Shown here: piece after piece, positions 7,076-14,893 of the stretch
Position numbering within the stretch: position 1 is the first letter of the stretch
Layout of the letters: every line of letters starts with the position of its first letter
NCBI GenBank assembly: GCA_963844565.1
Contig: CAWJON010000002.1
Span: 620,001-684,000, forward strand
Reading direction: 5' to 3'
Source of the DNA: JAFEDN01 sp963844565
GTDB taxonomy: Bacteria > Pseudomonadota > Gammaproteobacteria > Coxiellales > Coxiellaceae
DNA length: 64,000 nucleotides
The notes under the pieces: generated by a model
Seen by the model: the letters and a program-made list of their open reading frames with translations, nothing else
The model's database searches: none
Told to the model about the DNA's origin: nothing
Program-made: the position numbers and the translations under genes

Positions 7076-9811
7076 ATGGTTAACATTCTTAAAAAAATTT
7101 TCGGTACCCGGAATGATCGAATTTTGCGGCATTTATGGCGTGAAGTTAAAAAAATAAACCAATGGGAGCCAACCATTGCGGCCCTTACCGATGAAGAGCT
7201 GCGGGGTAAAACCACCGAATTTAAGCAACGATTAGAAAAAGGCGTCAGCTTGGGCGAAATACTGCCGGAAGCGTTTGCCGTTGTTCGCGAGGCCAGCCGC
7301 CGCACATTAGGAATGCGTCACTTCGATGTGCAATTAATCGGAGGTATGGTTTTAAATTCAGGAAGAATTTCAGAAATGCGGACGGGTGAAGGCAAAACCC
7401 TAAGCGCCACTTTATCTGCGTATTTAAATGCGCTCAGTGGGAAAGGCGTTCATGTGGTTACCGTCAATGATTATTTAGCCAAACGCGATGCAGAATGGAT
7501 GCGGCCGATCTATGAGTTTTTGGGATTAACCGTCTCATTCAATTTAAATAATATGAATGCCGCTGAAAAACAACTGGCTTACCAAGCTGATGTTATTTAC
7601 GGCACCAATAATGAATTCGGTTTCGATTATCTGCGCGATAATATGGTTTTTAATTTAGAAGATCGAGTCCAACGACCGCTCAATTATGCGATTGTAGACG
7701 AAGTCGATTCCATATTAATCGATGAAGCGCGAACGCCATTAATTATTTCAGGTAACGCAGAAGCTTCCTCAGATTTATATTCAAAAATTAAAGCCATCAT
7801 TCCCCATTTGAAACAACAAAAAATGCGTGAAGATCAAAAGGAAGAAGAAGTGCCTGAATCGGAACGTGGCGATTATTTTCTCGATGAAAAATCACGCCAA
7901 GCTTTTTTAACCGACCAAGGTCACGAAAAGGTTGAATCACTATTAATGGGTATGGATTTGTTGCCACAAGGCGCTAGTTTATACGATATTAGCCATATCA
8001 GTTTAATGCATTATATTAACGCTACACTAAGAGCACATACGCTTTATCAACGTGATGTGCATTATGTCGTGAAAAATGATCAAGTTATTATTGTTGATGA
8101 ACATACCGGTCGTTTGATGGACGGCCGACGTTGGTCGGAAGGTTTGCATCAAGCAGTTGAAGCCAAAGAAAATGTATCTATCCAATTAGAAAATCAAACA
8201 TTGGCCACCATTACCTTACAAAATTATTTTAGATTATATAATAAACTTTCGGGGATGACTGGAACAGCTGATACAGAAGCATTTGAGTTTCAAAAAATTT
8301 ATGGTTTGGAGGTGGTTGTCATTCCACCCAATCGCCCGACGGTTCGTAAAGATTTAGGTGATCAAGTATTCTTATCACAAAAAGAAAAATTCAAAGCCAT
8401 TATTAAAAAAATTCAGGAATTACGCGAACATCAACAACCCGTATTAGTCGGCACCGCTTCGATAGAAAATTCAGAGTTGATTTCAAAACTGCTACAAAAA
8501 GAAAAAATTCCCCACCAAGTTTTAAACGCCAAACAACATGAGCGTGAAGCAAAAATTATTGCTGAAGCAGGGCGTCCGGGTGCGATCACGATTGCCACCA
8601 ATATGGCGGGACGGGGGACAGATATTGTATTAGGCGGTAATTTGGAATCGGAATTGGCTGAATTAGTGGATCCCACTCCCGAGCAAATTAAAGAGCACAA
8701 AGCTAATTGGGAAAAACGCCACGAAGAAGTGCTGAAATCCGGCGGATTTCATGTACTGGGAACCGAACGCCATGAATCCAGGCGCATTGATAATCAGTTG
8801 CGCGGCAGATCAGGACGTCAAGGGGATCCAGGAAGTTCTCAGTTTTATTTATCGATGGAAGATAATCTGTTGCGAATTTTTGCTGCGGAACGCATGTCGA
8901 ATATTATGCGGCGATTGGGTGTGCAAGAGAATGATGTGATTGAGCACCCGATGATAACTCGTGCGATTGAACGTGCGCAAAAACGCGTGGAAGGATTAAA
9001 CTTCGATATCCGTAAAAATTTACTGGAATACGATGATGTCGCGAATGATCAGCGCAAAGTAATTTATCAACAGCGTTTAGAACTTTTAAAAGCGGAAAAT
9101 ATTGATGAGACCATTACCAATATTCGTGAAGACTCCCTCAATGGCATGATTAACACCTTTATCCCTCCGCAAAGTTTAGAAGAACAATGGGATATTGCGG
9201 GTCTCGAAGCTGGAATTCAGCAAGATTTTGGGGTAAAGCTAGAAATTAGTGAATGGCTGAAGCAAGATGAGCAATTACATGAAGAAAGTTTACGTAAAAA
9301 AATCTTAGATGCACTCATTGAATCCTATCATCAAAAAATGTCTGTTATTGATGATGCATCGCGTCAACACATCCAAAAAACCGTAGTGTTACAATGTCTA
9401 GATTCCCATTGGCGTGATCATTTGTCGGCAATGGACCATTTGCGCCAAGGAATACACCTGCGTGGTTATGCGCAAAAAAATCCTGCTCAAGAATTTAAAC
9501 GCGAATCATTTAATTTATTTACTGAAATGTTAAGCAGTATTAAATATGATATCATTTCAACGTTAAATAAAATTGAATTACGTGGTGCAGAAGACAATTT
9601 ACTTAACCCACCACAAATCACCGATCTTCATTTTCAACACGCAGAGATTTCCAGTATGCCTGGTGCTGAACCTGCTGTTACACCTGAATCTGAATCCCAA
9701 AGCGCAACAGCGCCAACATTTATTCGTCAAACACCGAAAGTTGGGCGTAACGACCCATGCCCCTGCGGCTCAGGAAAAAAATATAAACAGTGTCACGGAA
9801 AAATAAGCTAA
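7076..9811 (+). CDS. secA: Preprotein translocase ATPase SecA
   Basis: A 911-residue motor that pushes unfolded preproteins through SecYEG. The Walker A stretch M-R-T-G-E-G-K-T-L is near residue 102, the DEAD-box-like D-E-V-D-S is near 210, and A-G-R-G-T-D-I lies in the second helicase domain. The scaffold, wing and two-helix-finger regions follow at normal spacing. The C-terminal zinc-binding SEC-C motif (C-P-C-G-S-G-K-K-Y-K-Q-C-H) is intact. Length is typical. The gene ends 14 bp from the convergent gene on the other strand. Confidence 0.98.
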   Translation: MVNILKKIFGTRNDRILRHLWREVKKINQWEPTIAALTDEELRGKTTEFKQRLEKGVSLGEILPEAFAVVREASRRTLGMRHFDVQLIGGMVLNSGRISEMRTGEGKTLSATLSAYLNALSGKGVHVVTVNDYLAKRDAEWMRPIYEFLGLTVSFNLNNMNAAEKQLAYQADVIYGTNNEFGFDYLRDNMVFNLEDRVQRPLNYAIVDEVDSILIDEARTPLIISGNAEASSDLYSKIKAIIPHLKQQKMREDQKEEEVPESERGDYFLDEKSRQAFLTDQGHEKVESLLMGMDLLPQGASLYDISHISLMHYINATLRAHTLYQRDVHYVVKNDQVIIVDEHTGRLMDGRRWSEGLHQAVEAKENVSIQLENQTLATITLQNYFRLYNKLSGMTGTADTEAFEFQKIYGLEVVVIPPNRPTVRKDLGDQVFLSQKEKFKAIIKKIQELREHQQPVLVGTASIENSELISKLLQKEKIPHQVLNAKQHEREAKIIAEAGRPGAITIATNMAGRGTDIVLGGNLESELAELVDPTPEQIKEHKANWEKRHEEVLKSGGFHVLGTERHESRRIDNQLRGRSGRQGDPGSSQFYLSMEDNLLRIFAAERMSNIMRRLGVQENDVIEHPMITRAIERAQKRVEGLNFDIRKNLLEYDDVANDQRKVIYQQRLELLKAENIDETITNIREDSLNGMINTFIPPQSLEEQWDIAGLEAGIQQDFGVKLEISEWLKQDEQLHEESLRKKILDALIESYHQKMSVIDDASRQHIQKTVVLQCLDSHWRDHLSAMDHLRQGIHLRGYAQKNPAQEFKRESFNLFTEMLSSIKYDIISTLNKIELRGAEDNLLNPPQITDLHFQHAEISSMPGAEPAVTPESESQSATAPTFIRQTPKVGRNDPCPCGSGKKYKQCHGKIS

Positions 9812-9825
9812 CTTTTTTTCGTCTA

Positions 9826-10599
9826 CTAACTAGAGAAAGTTAATGCAAAATCAGTCTCATTTTGTTTGCTGATTGTTGGAGTAGTGCTGTTATTTTCAGT
9901 AAAAACAGTTGGTGAGCCAGAGATTGTTCCACGCCGAGACTGATAAGAATCAGGTATGGGTGGAGGCCCTGTTCTAGGAGTCGTTGGTAGAACAGAGATG
10001 GTCCCTCTCCGAGGCCGATAAGAATCGGGTATTGGTGGCGGCGCCGGCGGACTGATGTCTAATAGGCATTCGCTTTCCACTTCAGCCTCTTCTACTTCAG
10101 CATTATCTTCCGCTCTTTCGATCTCGAATTCAAATTGTTTAACTTTTGTTAGGGTAAATCTTAAAAATTGTTCAATGTTTCTAATAAAAGATCCTAAGGT
10201 TTGAGAAGACTTTGCTTCGGGCAGAATTTTTGATTCATCTACTCTTTGAACAAGTGATTTTATTGAATTAAGATACGCATCTTGTAATGCTAAAAACTGT
10301 TTAATTGAAAATTTTTTAAAAAATTCGTCCTTTCTATCTTTATCGCTTAATAAGACAATTGATTCAGCTAATGAAAGCAAATGATTATAATGAGTGTCCT
10401 TACTGAGCTCTTTGATAACAGAAGGAGTGTATTCGTCTTCTATATCTTCATTTGTTTTTATCTTTTCTAAACCATTTTTTATTAATGCTTCTATTAAATT
10501 TACACATAAATCTAAAAATTGAGATAGAACGTTAAGCGTAAATTGATCTTCATAAAAAAGGGTATTGATCAATGTAAATGTAATTTGATTTTTTTTCAT
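9826..10599 (-). CDS. Hypothetical protein with duplicated proline-rich/RRGTIS motif (effector candidate)
   Basis: A 257-residue protein I cannot assign to a family. Residues 1-165 are predicted mainly helical, with no signal peptide or membrane segment. An acidic patch (about 162-178) leads into a disordered tail holding two near-identical units, P-P-P-I-P-D-S-Y-R-P-R-R-G-T-I-S (187-202) and P-P-P-I-P-D-S-Y-Q-S-R-R-G-T-I-S (212-227). Each combines a PPPxP run with R-R-x-T-hydrophobic, a sequence that fits basophilic eukaryotic kinases. The same motif occurs in the RhoGEF gene two genes upstream. It is last of three co-directional genes; its ribosome site is weak. A host-directed role is inferred from composition and neighbours only. 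Confidence 0.6.
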   Translation of the reverse strand: MKKNQITFTLINTLFYEDQFTLNVLSQFLDLCVNLIEALIKNGLEKIKTNEDIEDEYTPSVIKELSKDTHYNHLLSLAESIVLLSDKDRKDEFFKKFSIKQFLALQDAYLNSIKSLVQRVDESKILPEAKSSQTLGSFIRNIEQFLRFTLTKVKQFEFEIERAEDNAEVEEAEVESECLLDISPPAPPPIPDSYRPRRGTISVLPTTPRTGPPPIPDSYQSRRGTISGSPTVFTENNSTTPTISKQNETDFALTFSS

Positions 10600-10633
10600 A
10601 AATAATTTCTCGGCAATAAAACAATAAATACAC

Positions 10634-10653
10634 CCCGGAGATTAATCTCCGGG
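10634..10653 (-). terminator. Hairpin terminator after the 258-residue Ser-rich gene
   Basis: A perfect 9-bp stem, cccggagat / atctccggg, with a ta loop. Read on the minus strand it is followed by a T-rich run (tgtatttattgtttta). It lies between two minus-strand genes, so the downstream gene may have its own promoter. Confidence 0.65.
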
Positions 10654-10673
10654 TGGTATTATTATACGAAGAT

Positions 10674-11450
10674 TTACTTGCTATTTCCAAAGCCAGTAGT
10701 TGAAGTTTGTGCTGGCACAGAAGTTGGGCCTAGACCGAAACCTTTACCAAGCAGCGTATTTCGCCTGTCCCTAACGCTTGTAAAAGAGCTGGTCTCAATA
10801 GAAGAGGTTACTGAACTTGTTACTGAACTGGCAGTAGTGGAGGTAGAACTACTCGACGCTGTTGAGGAAGAACTTCCCGCTGAGGTTGAGTCAGAAGGTA
10901 ATGCCCAAGTTTTAGCTTTAATTCCTGTTGGTGTGGGCGGGACTATAGGTTGCATCATCGGAATGTTAAGTTGTTTAGATAATTCTGCGATTTTGCTAGA
11001 TATAGGTGGTCGTCCAGAACTAGAACTGGTTGAAGCGCTGGTAGTTGAAGTAAATAAGCCCGAAGAATTTGAGCTTACACTATTTCGTGGTGTCGGCAAG
11101 GGTGGAAGGGGCTTCTGTTGTTTAACCGGCGTAGTCTCAACAGATAAGCTTGAAGAACTTGAGTTGGGTACTATATTTGGTTGCTTACGTCCAGCCGGCA
11201 CAGGTGGAGGATTTATTTTTACTGGAGTACTGGTAGTCTCAGTAGATAAACTCGAAGAACTGAAGTTGGTAGTAGACTTACTAGTCTTAGCCCTAGAATC
11301 TACCAAATTATTAATAGTGGTAAGGACTTTGTTTTTGTCAGTTAAATCGAATACTTTACCTTGGTAGCCTGTGTATAATATTTCTGGGCTTGAGATTTCC
11401 AGCTTTTTCTCTTCTTCACCACTGAAAAGTTTTTCATTATTTTTTTTCAT
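10674..11450 (-). CDS. Hypothetical Ser/Thr/Pro-rich protein (effector candidate)
   Basis: A 258-residue protein, almost wholly low-complexity and probably disordered. Serine runs alternate with proline-rich pieces: P-P-P-V-P-A-G-R-K (near residue 80), L-P-P-L-P-T-P-R-N-S, and a C-terminal D-R-R-N-T-L-L-G-K that fits R-R-x-T-hydrophobic. A more ordered helix-like piece, S-S-K-I-A-E-L-S-K-Q-L-N-I-P, sits near residue 150. No signal peptide or membrane segment is seen. The AAAGGT ribosome site 5-6 bases before the ATG at 11450 supports the start. Composition and motifs link it to the genes on both sides. Function unknown; the long reading frame on the opposite strand is a shadow. Confidence 0.6.
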   Translation of the reverse strand: MKKNNEKLFSGEEEKKLEISSPEILYTGYQGKVFDLTDKNKVLTTINNLVDSRAKTSKSTTNFSSSSLSTETTSTPVKINPPPVPAGRKQPNIVPNSSSSSLSVETTPVKQQKPLPPLPTPRNSVSSNSSGLFTSTTSASTSSSSGRPPISSKIAELSKQLNIPMMQPIVPPTPTGIKAKTWALPSDSTSAGSSSSTASSSSTSTTASSVTSSVTSSIETSSFTSVRDRRNTLLGKGFGLGPTSVPAQTSTTGFGNSK

Positions 11451-11522
11451 ATTTACCTTTTATAGTTATAGTTAATGTTATTTTTCCTTAAATTATTAGT
11501 ATTCCCTAATAAAAACACATCC

Positions 11523-11538
11523 CGGAGATTGCTCTCCG
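11523..11538 (-). terminator. Hairpin terminator after the RhoGEF gene
   Basis: A 6-bp stem, cggaga / tctccg, with a 4-base loop, followed on the minus strand by gatgtgttttt. It resembles the hairpin after the next gene in sequence (both are ..cggagat..), so the two may be related. Confidence 0.5.
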
Positions 11539-11572
11539 AGATTGTATTTAAATAGCAAGGGTTGATCCCAGA

Positions 11573-13405
11573 TTACTTTTTTGTAAGCCCTGAACCCGTT
11601 GATTTCAACTTGCTTGGATCAAAAACTCCCCCTACCGAGCTAACTAGATTGGCTTTTAATCTGCCTGGAGTTGCCCCCGGGAGTTTTATTAAAGCAGAAC
11701 TGCTCGCTTGTCGAGTCATCAGAGCAGCAGTTTTTTCAGCAATCGAACCCCTTGACACAGGCTGTGGAGCGGGTGAGGTTGAAAATAAACTGCTTGAAGA
11801 ACTAGAGCTGTTGAAAACAGAAATGGTGCCTCTTCGTGTCAGTGGAACTGGTGGTGTTACTTTGGGTGTAGTACCCGACACGAACGAAGAACTCTTTTCT
11901 ATGGTCTGAGCTGTAGTTGTTTGTGTAATAGAAGCACGGCTTGGACGAGGTGGTGGGCCTTTGCGTTCCGTAGTGATACTGTTTCCAGAAGATTGCGTCA
12001 ATACACTGGATGTACTGGTACTCTCTGTCACAGTTTCTTGATTGATCGAGCTTCTTCTTTTCCAATTGGTTGGGACAGGAGGAGGCATTTTTTTTGGTTC
12101 TGTTTTAGGGAGAGGCAACGTCGCGGATGGGGCTAAAGTCTCATCAACGAATTCAACAAAACTAGGGTGGCTTGCTGATGCATGTTCTGTATCTGTTTCA
12201 TCTACCTCACTTAAAATAGGTGAAGCAGTAGAGTCGGATTGACTTCCTTTTGAATCAGATTTGGTTTCTTCGGCTACCGATCCAGATTTGGGCCGAGGAT
12301 CAGCTTTTGAATTGGGCTGAGAATCTGATTTCGATTTAGCCTCTTTCTCTTTCTTGGAGTCTTCATAAGTAGAGTGTTGGATTTCTTTGCCCTCAAGAGA
12401 GAAAAGAACGGAAGAAAGGGTTTGAGTGACTCTTTGAAAAAAAGACGGTTCCTCAACTTCTTTAACCACTTTGGGTGCAGCATTCTTTACACGTTGACAC
12501 ATTAAATCTATATTTGAAATCAAAAGCGCTCTTTTACTTAAGGGATATTCTTCCTCTGGAAGAGTTTTGAAAATTTCTTTAAATAGTAAGATATATCTAG
12601 GCAATCTTTGAATAGGCATAATCAAACGACTACTAAAAAATGCTTCCCAACTAGAGTCAGTAGTTTTCAATGACAAAAGCATTTGAGTACTTTCATCTGC
12701 AAAAAATAAATCTGGTATTTTTTGAAATGCCACTTTCTGATTAGCGAAGCATATATAAGCGCTCAAAGCGTTATCAATACTTCCGCCTTTACTAAAAGCT
12801 GTAATCATATTGTCAAAGAACGTTCTTATTTCTGCATAGGTTAATAGATTTTCAGTATTTTGATTGGGCATACATTTAACTTTTGAAATTCTCTCTTTCA
12901 TAGCATCTAATTCTTTAAATTTAGTAAGTATGTCTCCTAAATACTCTACTAAATTATTTAATAAATAGAAGTTTTTATTTTGCATATGTAACTGTATTTC
13001 GCTAGATATTAAAGACTTCATGTTAATAAATTTTTCATCTTTACCAGAAATGAGTTGGCCCGCTACTTTAGAACCAGAATTAACTTTTTGTTTGATTATC
13101 TCCTCTTGAGTTTTTTTTATTCTCTCTAATTTAGTGGAGCAAATAAAAAATAGATTGCTAAGTTCTCTCCTGTAGCTATCTTCAGAGCTATATACTTCTA
13201 ATATAACTCGATTCAATTGGATTTCTGTTTGTGTTACCACAGGAGCTTTATCAGTGCTTTTGGTCTCAGTGGGTTGGGTTACCGTAGAATCTGTAGTTTC
13301 AACAGTTGTAGTTGGATTTATTGTTATAAGTGTCGAATTAATCGCAGCTGATACGGGAGTTGAGGTTTCTGTTGTACTCAACAATGGTTGTGCTTCTCTT
13401 TGCAT
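11573..13405 (-). CDS. Protein with eukaryotic-type Dbl-homology (RhoGEF) domain and motif-rich tail
   Basis: A 610-residue protein. Residues about 63-315 fit the Dbl-homology fold that activates Rho-family GTPases. Conserved region 1 is R-V-I-L-E-V-Y-S-S-E-D-S-Y-R-R-E-L (66-82). Conserved region 2 is around S-A-Y-I-C-F-A-N-Q-K-V-A (215-226). Conserved region 3 is L-I-M-P-I-Q-R-L-P-R-Y-I-L-L-F-K-E (261-277), matching the classic (K)PxQRxPRYxLLLKEL helix. No PH domain follows. Residues 320-610 are Ser/Pro-rich, with units such as P-P-P-V-P-T-N-W-K-R-R-S-S-I (441-454), P-P-P-R-P-S-R-A-S-I (484-493) and P-P-V-P-L-T-R-R-G-T-I-S (518-529). A strong AAGGT site precedes the ATG. Bacteria have no Rho proteins, so a host target is the natural inference. 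The domain call is firm; secretion is unproven. Confidence 0.75.
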   Translation of the reverse strand: MQREAQPLLSTTETSTPVSAAINSTLITINPTTTVETTDSTVTQPTETKSTDKAPVVTQTEIQLNRVILEVYSSEDSYRRELSNLFFICSTKLERIKKTQEEIIKQKVNSGSKVAGQLISGKDEKFINMKSLISSEIQLHMQNKNFYLLNNLVEYLGDILTKFKELDAMKERISKVKCMPNQNTENLLTYAEIRTFFDNMITAFSKGGSIDNALSAYICFANQKVAFQKIPDLFFADESTQMLLSLKTTDSSWEAFFSSRLIMPIQRLPRYILLFKEIFKTLPEEEYPLSKRALLISNIDLMCQRVKNAAPKVVKEVEEPSFFQRVTQTLSSVLFSLEGKEIQHSTYEDSKKEKEAKSKSDSQPNSKADPRPKSGSVAEETKSDSKGSQSDSTASPILSEVDETDTEHASASHPSFVEFVDETLAPSATLPLPKTEPKKMPPPVPTNWKRRSSINQETVTESTSTSSVLTQSSGNSITTERKGPPPRPSRASITQTTTAQTIEKSSSFVSGTTPKVTPPVPLTRRGTISVFNSSSSSSSLFSTSPAPQPVSRGSIAEKTAALMTRQASSSALIKLPGATPGRLKANLVSSVGGVFDPSKLKSTGSGLTKK

Positions 13406-13754
13406 TTTGTTACCTTTTTTTTATAAGTGTTATTACATTCCGTTTTTTTTAAATTCCTCTATGGAAAAGAATCATAATGAAAATAGATTAAGGATTTATG
13501 AAACGGAATGATAAAAATTTAATTTTTTTCTGTAGAATATTAAAATATAAATTAAATGCAAATTTTTTGTTTTAAAATATTAAATATTCACAATTTAGAA
13601 ATTTTTGTTTAAACTTAAAGACCAGAAAGTGCCTTATGTCCATCTGGACCTTGTGTGTTTGCTTAAAAAAAAGCAATTTATGAATAAACTGGTTGTAGAA
13701 GCACGCGTTTTATCATAAAATATTTTTTTTCTTCACTGCCTTGCGGAGATATCT
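13406..13754. other. AT-rich divergent intergenic region between the RhoGEF gene and tolQ
   Basis: No gene is visible. An inverted repeat, cattccgttt (13436-13445) and aaacggaatg (13501-13510), lies just upstream of the RhoGEF start and could be an operator. The rest is very A/T-rich and probably carries promoters for both directions. A GGAG site lies just before tolQ. Confidence 0.5.
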
Positions 13755-14426
13755 ATGACCCCAGAAGCTTCTTTGTGGAGTTTTATTAGTGACGCCAGTA
13801 TCCTTGTTAAAATTGTGCTTAGCATTTTGTTTTGCGCATCCATTGCCTCTTGGGCGATCATTATTCAAAAAATGATTTTTTTTAAAAGAACTTTGGGTAG
13901 TTTTAACGAATTTGAAAAAACATTTTGGTCCAGTACAGATTTAAATAAACTGTACCAACAGCTCAATGACTCTAACCATAAATCCGGATTGGCTGCGGTA
14001 TTTCACGATGGCTTTAAGGAGTACCGTCGCGCTAACGAAATAGAGGCCAGTCGCCGGGCCATGCATATTGTGCAGGCTAAGGAAGTTGCGGTGTTAGAAA
14101 AACAATTATCTTTTTTAGCCACCGTTGGTTCTATCAGTCCCTACGTAGGTTTGTTTGGTACTGTTTGGGGAATTATGAATTCATTCCGTGCGTTGGGTGT
14201 CGTGCAACAGGCTTCCATTGCTATGGTGGCTCCGGGCATCGCTGAGGCGCTGATTGCCACTGCAGTTGGACTTTTCGCAGCAATTCCAGCCGTGATTGCG
14301 TACAATCGTTTTAGCCAACGTTTAGACCAGTGCATTCAACGGTATGAAATTTTTCAAGAAGAATTAACCAATATTTTTCAGCGCCATTTAATCACCAAGA
14401 AAGAAAACTATGCCACAGTTAACTAA
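13755..14426 (+). CDS. tolQ: TolQ, proton-channel subunit of the Tol-Pal system
   Basis: A 223-residue inner-membrane protein with three membrane segments: one near residues 16-38 and two around 120-180. The conserved motif region V-G-S-I-S-P-Y-V-G-L-F-G-T-V-W-G-I-M is present. TolQ and TolR form the proton-driven motor that powers outer-membrane constriction during division. ExbB is the close homologue; length, the tolR neighbour and overall sequence favour TolQ. A CGGAG site precedes the ATG. tolR starts 17 bp before the tolQ stop. Confidence 0.9.
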   Translation: MTPEASLWSFISDASILVKIVLSILFCASIASWAIIIQKMIFFKRTLGSFNEFEKTFWSSTDLNKLYQQLNDSNHKSGLAAVFHDGFKEYRRANEIEASRRAMHIVQAKEVAVLEKQLSFLATVGSISPYVGLFGTVWGIMNSFRALGVVQQASIAMVAPGIAEALIATAVGLFAAIPAVIAYNRFSQRLDQCIQRYEIFQEELTNIFQRHLITKKENYATVN

Positions 14427-14847
14427 TCGCAGATCGAAACGGTTGATCGCCGAAATTAACGTAGTCCCTTACATCGATGTGATGTTGGTATTGTTGGTTA
14501 TTTTTATGGTTGCCACCCCTTTGCTGATCCAAGGCGTTAACGTTAATTTACCACAAGCTTCCGCCAAGGCTTTGCCGCCTAATCCTGTTCCACCACTTAT
14601 CGTTAGTATCGATCAAACTGGACGATTTTATTTAAATACAGGCACCGATCCCAAGCGCCCCATTTCTTTACAAAGTATGATGGTGCAGGTTGCAGCGCAA
14701 TTAACTGTCGCCAAACAAAAGAACCAGACTCGCGAAGTCTATGTGAAAGGTGATCAAGCAACCGACTATGGGAAAGTAGTAGAGGCAATGGCTGCGTTGC
14801 AAAAGGCGGGCGTTGAGCAAGTCGGATTAATCACCCAACCCCAATAA
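14410..14847 (+). CDS. tolR: TolR, inner-membrane component of the Tol-Pal motor
   Basis: A 145-residue protein with a short cytoplasmic start, one membrane helix carrying the essential aspartate (V-P-Y-I-D-V-M-L-V-L-L-V-I-F-M, about residues 17-31) and a periplasmic ExbD/TolR domain. It overlaps tolQ, so the two are translationally coupled. The usual next genes tolA, tolB and pal are not here: the next gene is on the opposite strand and unrelated. Confidence 0.9.
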   Translation: MPQLTNRRSKRLIAEINVVPYIDVMLVLLVIFMVATPLLIQGVNVNLPQASAKALPPNPVPPLIVSIDQTGRFYLNTGTDPKRPISLQSMMVQVAAQLTVAKQKNQTREVYVKGDQATDYGKVVEAMAALQKAGVEQVGLITQPQ

Positions 14848-14854
14848 AATACCC

Positions 14855-14868
14855 CGGGCTAACGCCCG
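14855..14868 (+). terminator. Short hairpin after tolR
   Basis: cgggc / gcccg stem with a taac loop, 7 bp after the tolR stop. The surrounding bases resemble pieces of the family B repeats (gcccgcggtttacaggatataaa). It lacks a strong T run, so termination is uncertain. Confidence 0.4.
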
Positions 14869-14893
14869 CGGTTTACAGGATATAAATTTCTTC

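Noticed and set aside
10678..11367. A 229-codon plus-strand frame opposite the Ser-rich 258-residue gene
   Set aside because: Biased serine codons leave the complement open. The minus-strand gene has a proper ribosome site, a terminator and motif links to its neighbours.
13560..13620. A PmrA-type TTAA direct repeat upstream of the RhoGEF gene
   Set aside because: The region is so AT-rich that TTAA strings occur by chance, and the spacing does not fit the known tandem site.
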